From positions 1 through 16,350 of the forward strand of contig JAGQIY010000695.1 in assembly GCA_020430865.1 (NCBI GenBank): 16,350 nt of DNA, in the 5' to 3' direction. Made by a program: the position numbers and the translations under genes. Origin of the DNA: Myxococcales bacterium (GTDB lineage: Bacteria > Myxococcota > Polyangia > Polyangiales > Polyangiaceae). Positions within the stretch are counted from its first letter, which is position 1, and the number at the start of each line of letters is the position of its first letter. Shown in pieces: positions 13,264 to 16,350 of the stretch. The notes beneath the pieces were generated by a model, which made no database searches, was not told the DNA's origin, and saw only the letters and a program-made list of their open reading frames with translations.

Positions 13264-14031
13264 GTGATTGGACCTGGACTTCAACCCAGCTGGCGAAGCC
13301 GCTCGTGGTTCGTGATTTCGGCAGCCTGCGTGGCGCTGGGCGCACATCTCTCGCTGCGCTCACCCTGGATCGCGGGGGTCATCGCCGCAGCCGGGATCTG
13401 CATGGCGACGCTCCATCTGCTGCGTCGGCGCCGGGTGCTCAAGACACTGACGGGCGGCGACCCGGACGCCGTTCTCGAGCTCTGGGGGCCAACCCTGGAG
13501 GGCATGCCTCACGCCGCGACCCTGGTGCCGTTGATGGCGGCGACGGCCCTGGCCGCCAGCGGCTACCTGGAACGCGCCCGGGCGATGCTGCGAAGAGCGT
13601 CGCGTGGCCCTGCCTGGGAAGCGGCCTTCGAGCATCGGCTGTTGCTGGAGACGATGCTGGATGCGTTCGAGGGGGAGAGGGAAGCGGCCCTGAACAAGGC
13701 GCGAGAACTCGAGGCCCTGCCCCTGCCGTCAAGCAACTCCTCCCTGCGCCGGCGGGTGAGCCAGCTCCGGGGTGCGCTCAGCGCGCTAGCTCGCGCATTC
13801 GCGCGCCAGAGTCAGAGCGGGGACGCGGAATGCCTCGAGCGCGCCGCGAAGGAAACCCCGGTGCTCCACTGGGCGCTGCGCTACGCGGCCGCGATCGCGC
13901 GCATCGAGCGCGGGGATCCACGCTCCGCGCGCGCGTTGCTCCAGGACGCGCCCAGCTGGTCCGATGAGTCAGCGTTCCGGGCCTTTCACTCCGAGCTCAG
14001 CCAGCACGCGGACGCTCGCCCAGGCGCCTGA
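13264..14031 (+). CDS. Two-helix membrane protein with helical repeat-like domain
   Basis: The 255-residue product from the GTG at 13264 starts with a short basic segment and two hydrophobic helices (about 15-31 and 34-53) joined by a tight turn, followed by the positive patch LLRRRRVLK. This predicts a helical hairpin in the inner membrane with the rest in the cytoplasm. Residues 60-250 are almost wholly Ala/Leu/Arg/Glu helices, including ALAASGYLERARAML (95-109) and RIERGDPRSARALLQDA (about 211-227). Both fit the TPR-like pattern of an aromatic or Gly followed by Arg-Ala. I cannot name a family; a protein-protein scaffold is the best guess. No Shine-Dalgarno is visible, so the start is not certain. 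A second frame covering much of the same span is Arg/Gly/Pro-rich and rejected. Confidence 0.7.
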   Translation: MIGPGLQPSWRSRSWFVISAACVALGAHLSLRSPWIAGVIAAAGICMATLHLLRRRRVLKTLTGGDPDAVLELWGPTLEGMPHAATLVPLMAATALAASGYLERARAMLRRASRGPAWEAAFEHRLLLETMLDAFEGEREAALNKARELEALPLPSSNSSLRRRVSQLRGALSALARAFARQSQSGDAECLERAAKETPVLHWALRYAAAIARIERGDPRSARALLQDAPSWSDESAFRAFHSELSQHADARPGA

Positions 14032-14244
14032 GCCGCCGCCAGCCCAGACGGTGGAGCGCGCATCCGCAGGGAACTATCCCAGCGACGGCCCGACTCAGCA
14101 GTACCTACCCCGGTCGCCATGTAGTCAACGGTGGGAACGACACGCACGGAGCTCAGGCGAGTCCAGGTGCAACTCGGGGCGAAGAGCGGCCACGAGATCG
14201 AGTGAAAGCCGCATGGAATAATCGGCACGTCGTCCGGACTGAGC

Positions 14245-14250
14245 TATGCT
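14245..14250 (+). promoter_or_regulatory. Possible -10 for a leaderless transcript
   Basis: TATGCT ends nine bases before the ATG at 14260, so a start at about 14257 would give an almost leaderless mRNA. TCGGCA (14222-14227), 17 bases upstream, matches the -35 consensus at four of six positions. The AGGA at 14254-14257 is too near the ATG to act as a normal ribosome binding site. Confidence 0.4.
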
Positions 14251-14259
14251 TGCAGGATT

Positions 14260-15849
14260 ATGGGCGGCAAGTGGACGCAGAACCCTGGTTCAGGTCCCGG
14301 TGTTCCGGACCTGGCCCGAGTCGCGCGCCCCGCTCCTCCCGACTCGGGCCCGCGTCAGGCGAGACCGAATCCCCATGGCAATACCAGCGGGGATCCGCAG
14401 GATCTGTTCGGCGCGGGCACCTTCGACGCCGACTTCTTCGGCGGCGGCAGCGGCGCGAAGCTCGACGTCAACGACGCTCCCGGGGACGTGATTGGCGGCA
14501 TCGGTTACGGGAACGAGCTACAGCTCGAGGCGAGCGGAGCGAGTAACCTCGAGCTGGGGGGAGACGCCATCCCCACCACTGCGGATCCGTTCGCGAACTA
14601 CGGCAGCGGGAACCTCGACTTCGGCGACTTCGATGAGGCGTTGCCACCGCTTCAGGCAGGGCCACAACCGCTCGCGCTGCTGAGCCCCGATCTGGAGCCA
14701 GAGGCGGATCGCTCCGGCGAGTACCCATCACGCCCGAGCCAGTCCGGCGTCCATGGTCGACCAAGGCAACACTCGTTGACCGCGCTGCCGCGAGAATATC
14801 CTCGCGGAGACACGCCGGCGCCCAGCGAGCTGCCGATCGATCCGATCGACGTGGCAGTCGCCGCCGATTTCGGCGATGCCCCCCGCGGGTGGTTGAGGAC
14901 GCCGATCTACACCTGGGGCGTGTTCCTCAGGCGGCGCGAGCTCAAGAGCAAGATCCGCATAGCCGAGCACCGCCTGGCGTCGCTGGAGAACCAGCGGGAT
15001 CAGGCGCTGGCCGCGTTCGCCCATGAGCTTCGTGCGGAGATCGCAGCCGACCAGACCACCAGCCGCTTCCTGCAACCGCTCCAGGACGTGGAGCATCGAG
15101 CTGACGAGCGCAGCGAGGCATTCGCCAACGTCGAGCACGAGTTCGAAGACAAGTGCGCGACCCTCGACCAAGGCGACATCGACCTCCAGGTCGAGCAGGA
15201 GGGACTGCGTCAACGGATCGGGGCACTCGATCACGAGGCCGCCAAGGTGCGCGAGGAGTACCGGCGCGCGGAGGTCGGGTTCAAGCGACTGCACATCGAG
15301 CTCCGCTCGGCGAACGACGTGCTGGCGAGGGTCGCGGAAGGAACGAGTGACGCGGACCCCGAAGCGACGCGGCGACACGCCGAGGAGCTTCAGCGCCAGA
15401 TCGCCGATCAGACCCCAAGGATCCAGGAGCTGCGACACCAGCTCGAGCTGCGGGAGCGACCCCTGCGCGAAGCACTTCACCGTATGGAAACGGTCGAGCG
15501 AGAGCGAGGTCAGCTCTCCAAGGAGCGCAAGCATCTCGAAGAGGCCTTCCGCAAGCAGTCGACCCTGCGCAGCCGGGGTCTGAACGAGGCCCACGCCGAG
15601 GTGGTGCAGGCGCTGACCGAGGTCGGCAAGCAGGTGCTACGCAACCCAGGTGGACTCGCCGTGGACGAAGACCGGCTGCGTCCCATCAAGGAGCACAGCG
15701 AACGCGTCTACGATGCCGCCGTGGAGCTCGAGCTGTGGGCGCGCGCGCTATATGCGTTCGACGAGGCTGCCTACCGACGGGGCGCCCAGCTGATCCTCGG
15801 CTCAGTCGGGCTGCTGGTCCTGGTGTGCGTCGTCCGGGTGCTGATCTAG
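14260..15849 (+). CDS. Large coiled-coil protein with C-terminal membrane anchor
   Basis: This 529-residue protein matches no family I recognise. Residues 1-200 are disordered: Gly/Pro/Asn-rich at first, then acidic with Gly-Asp-Phe runs (DADFFGGGSG, NLDFGDFDEALP), and later Ser/Pro-rich. Near 208-225 comes GWLRTPIYTWGVFLRRRELK, an aromatic and basic, possibly membrane-touching segment. From about 222 to 455 the sequence is a nearly continuous, highly charged helix predicted to form a coiled coil, with breaks near 350-360 (EGTSDADPEA) and about 465-475. The last 21 residues, AQLILGSVGLLVLVCVVRVLI without a soluble tail, form a single membrane helix, so it looks tail-anchored. It could tether, space or scaffold at the membrane. 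No other in-frame start precedes the coiled coil, supporting the ATG at 14260. Confidence 0.75.
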   Translation: MGGKWTQNPGSGPGVPDLARVARPAPPDSGPRQARPNPHGNTSGDPQDLFGAGTFDADFFGGGSGAKLDVNDAPGDVIGGIGYGNELQLEASGASNLELGGDAIPTTADPFANYGSGNLDFGDFDEALPPLQAGPQPLALLSPDLEPEADRSGEYPSRPSQSGVHGRPRQHSLTALPREYPRGDTPAPSELPIDPIDVAVAADFGDAPRGWLRTPIYTWGVFLRRRELKSKIRIAEHRLASLENQRDQALAAFAHELRAEIAADQTTSRFLQPLQDVEHRADERSEAFANVEHEFEDKCATLDQGDIDLQVEQEGLRQRIGALDHEAAKVREEYRRAEVGFKRLHIELRSANDVLARVAEGTSDADPEATRRHAEELQRQIADQTPRIQELRHQLELRERPLREALHRMETVERERGQLSKERKHLEEAFRKQSTLRSRGLNEAHAEVVQALTEVGKQVLRNPGGLAVDEDRLRPIKEHSERVYDAAVELELWARALYAFDEAAYRRGAQLILGSVGLLVLVCVVRVLI

Positions 15850-15858
15850 CGCGGCACT

Positions 15859-15877
15859 CCCGCGCAGTTTTCGCGGG
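15859..15877 (+). terminator. Hairpin after the coiled-coil gene
   Basis: CCCGCG (15859-15864) and CGCGGG (15872-15877) form a six-pair stem with loop CAGTTTT, ten bases after the stop codon. No T-run follows, so it is a weak intrinsic terminator at best. Confidence 0.4.
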
Positions 15878-15902
15878 CCCTTGGTCTCGCTCAGGCCGCG
15901 GA

Positions 15903-15942
15903 TTGGTAGCGCTCCGCGGCGGTGTGCTAAGAACCGCGGCGG
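15903..15942 (+). promoter_or_regulatory. Possible promoter with flanking direct repeats
   Basis: TTGGTA (15903-15908) and TGCTAA (15925-15930) are 16 bases apart upstream of the gene at 15971. The nine-base direct repeat CCGCGGCGG occurs at 15914-15922 and 15934-15942, so copies 20 bases apart bracket the -10. A third CCGCGG lies at 15896-15901. Confidence 0.3.
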
Positions 15943-15970
15943 CGCTGGGCTCGAATGCCAGCTCTCCGAG

Positions 15971-16350
15971 ATGAAGCGATTCGGCGCCGACGGGAGTGCG
16001 GTCTTGAAGTGGTTTTGGCCTTTGAGCATCGGTTCAGTGCTGTGCGTCTGCGGCGGCCTGTCGATGTGGGGGATACCCGCCGCGCTGGGGCTCCCCGCCA
16101 GCTCGGCGGCGCCCGAGGCACCAGGAGGCGTTGCTTCGGCGAGCGCCTCGCAGGGGATCGAGGTGACCCCTCCCCCCCAACCCGAACCCGAGGCGGAGGA
16201 ACCGACCTGGCCAGTGCTGCCCGACCTGACGCAGACCGATCCAGCGCTCGGCGTCGCCGGCGGGGGCAACTCCCACTGCGGACCAGTGGCCGTGTCGAAC
16301 GGACTGGTCTGGCTGAGTCAGCACGGGTACCCAGACCTGCTCCCCCCGCC
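15971..16350 (+). CDS. Exported/anchored protein with possible C39-like cysteine peptidase domain, 3' end missing
   Basis: From the ATG at 15971 the frame runs to the window edge (126 full codons), so only the N-terminus is seen. Residues 1-12 are basic, and 13-40 are hydrophobic (WFWPLSIGSVLCVCGG and so on), giving a signal peptide or anchor. Residues about 44-85 form an Ala/Ser then Pro/Glu-rich linker (PPPQPEPEAEEP). After this comes GGGNSHCGPVAVSNGLVWLS, then QHGYPDLLPP. A Cys-Gly-Pro at the start of a helix, followed by an Asn and a Leu/Trp-rich stretch, is reminiscent of the nucleophile helix of papain-like or C39-like cysteine peptidases. The His and Asp needed to confirm this would lie downstream. 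It follows the coiled-coil gene by about 120 bases in the same direction. Confidence 0.6.
   Translation, partial: MKRFGADGSAVLKWFWPLSIGSVLCVCGGLSMWGIPAALGLPASSAAPEAPGGVASASASQGIEVTPPPQPEPEAEEPTWPVLPDLTQTDPALGVAGGGNSHCGPVAVSNGLVWLSQHGYPDLLPP

Noticed and set aside
13197..13967. Plus-strand frame of 256 codons overlapping the two-helix membrane protein
   Set aside because: Arg/Gly/Pro/Ala-rich translation typical of a shadow; the alternative frame has coherent membrane helices and amphipathic repeats.
14032..14244. Possible gene or promoter in the gap after the two-helix membrane protein
   Set aside because: A minus-strand TTGACT is present, but there is no matching -10 or credible downstream frame.
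14728..15594. Minus-strand frame of 288 codons inside the coiled-coil gene
   Set aside because: Leu/Val-rich mirror of the Glu/Gln-rich coiled coil, a known artefact of antisense reading.

Overview
The window is GC-rich DNA with densely packed genes, many with 1-4 base stop/start overlaps. A CheA-type kinase, type 1B dihydroorotate dehydrogenase, many lipoprotein-like and membrane-anchored proteins of unknown family, and -10-like elements of the form TATGCT/TAGGCT suggest a deltaproteobacterial-type genome, most likely Myxococcota (Polyangia-like). That placement is inferred from style and gene content; no marker was compared. I see no mobile element, CRISPR array, tRNA or rRNA.

Layout. 3-5935 (+) is a six-gene run: the 3' part of a CheA-like kinase, rimI, pyrK, pyrD, a HAD-family hydrolase and a large putative lipoprotein. 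From rimI onward the genes are 9 bases apart or less, or overlap. PyrK and PyrD together form the NAD-linked dihydroorotate dehydrogenase of pyrimidine synthesis. 5970-6584 (-) is an unrecognised protein, divergent from a calcineurin-like metallophosphoesterase (6810-7547, +), which converges on a rhomboid-family membrane protein (7569-8384, -). 8566-9950 (+) pairs a small lipoprotein with an MlaE-type permease, without MlaF or MlaD partners in view. A MerR-family regulator with a C-terminal four-cysteine cluster follows (10182-10751, +).

10752-11223 is a gene-free stretch with a terminator-like hairpin and a potentially structured leader. It precedes a tight DUF2203 - folE - Lon N-domain operon (11224-12917, +). 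The FolE keeps the zinc and catalytic residues but has an altered GLSK segment. Facing this operon on the minus strand is a compact SRP (4.5S-type) RNA gene (about 13014-13092) with a well-placed promoter. Its promoter region is shared divergently with a two-helix membrane protein (13264-14031, +) and contains a perfect 7+7 inverted repeat.

The right end has a 529-residue protein with a disordered N-terminus, a long coiled coil and a C-terminal membrane tail (14260-15849, +). It is followed by the start of an exported or anchored protein with a possible papain/C39-like cysteine motif, cut by the window end. The parts most worth a second look are the leader and unusual FolE, the MlaE-lipoprotein pair without an ATPase, the Cys4 MerR, and the tail-anchored coiled-coil/peptidase-like pair. 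None can be called a new system from sequence alone.
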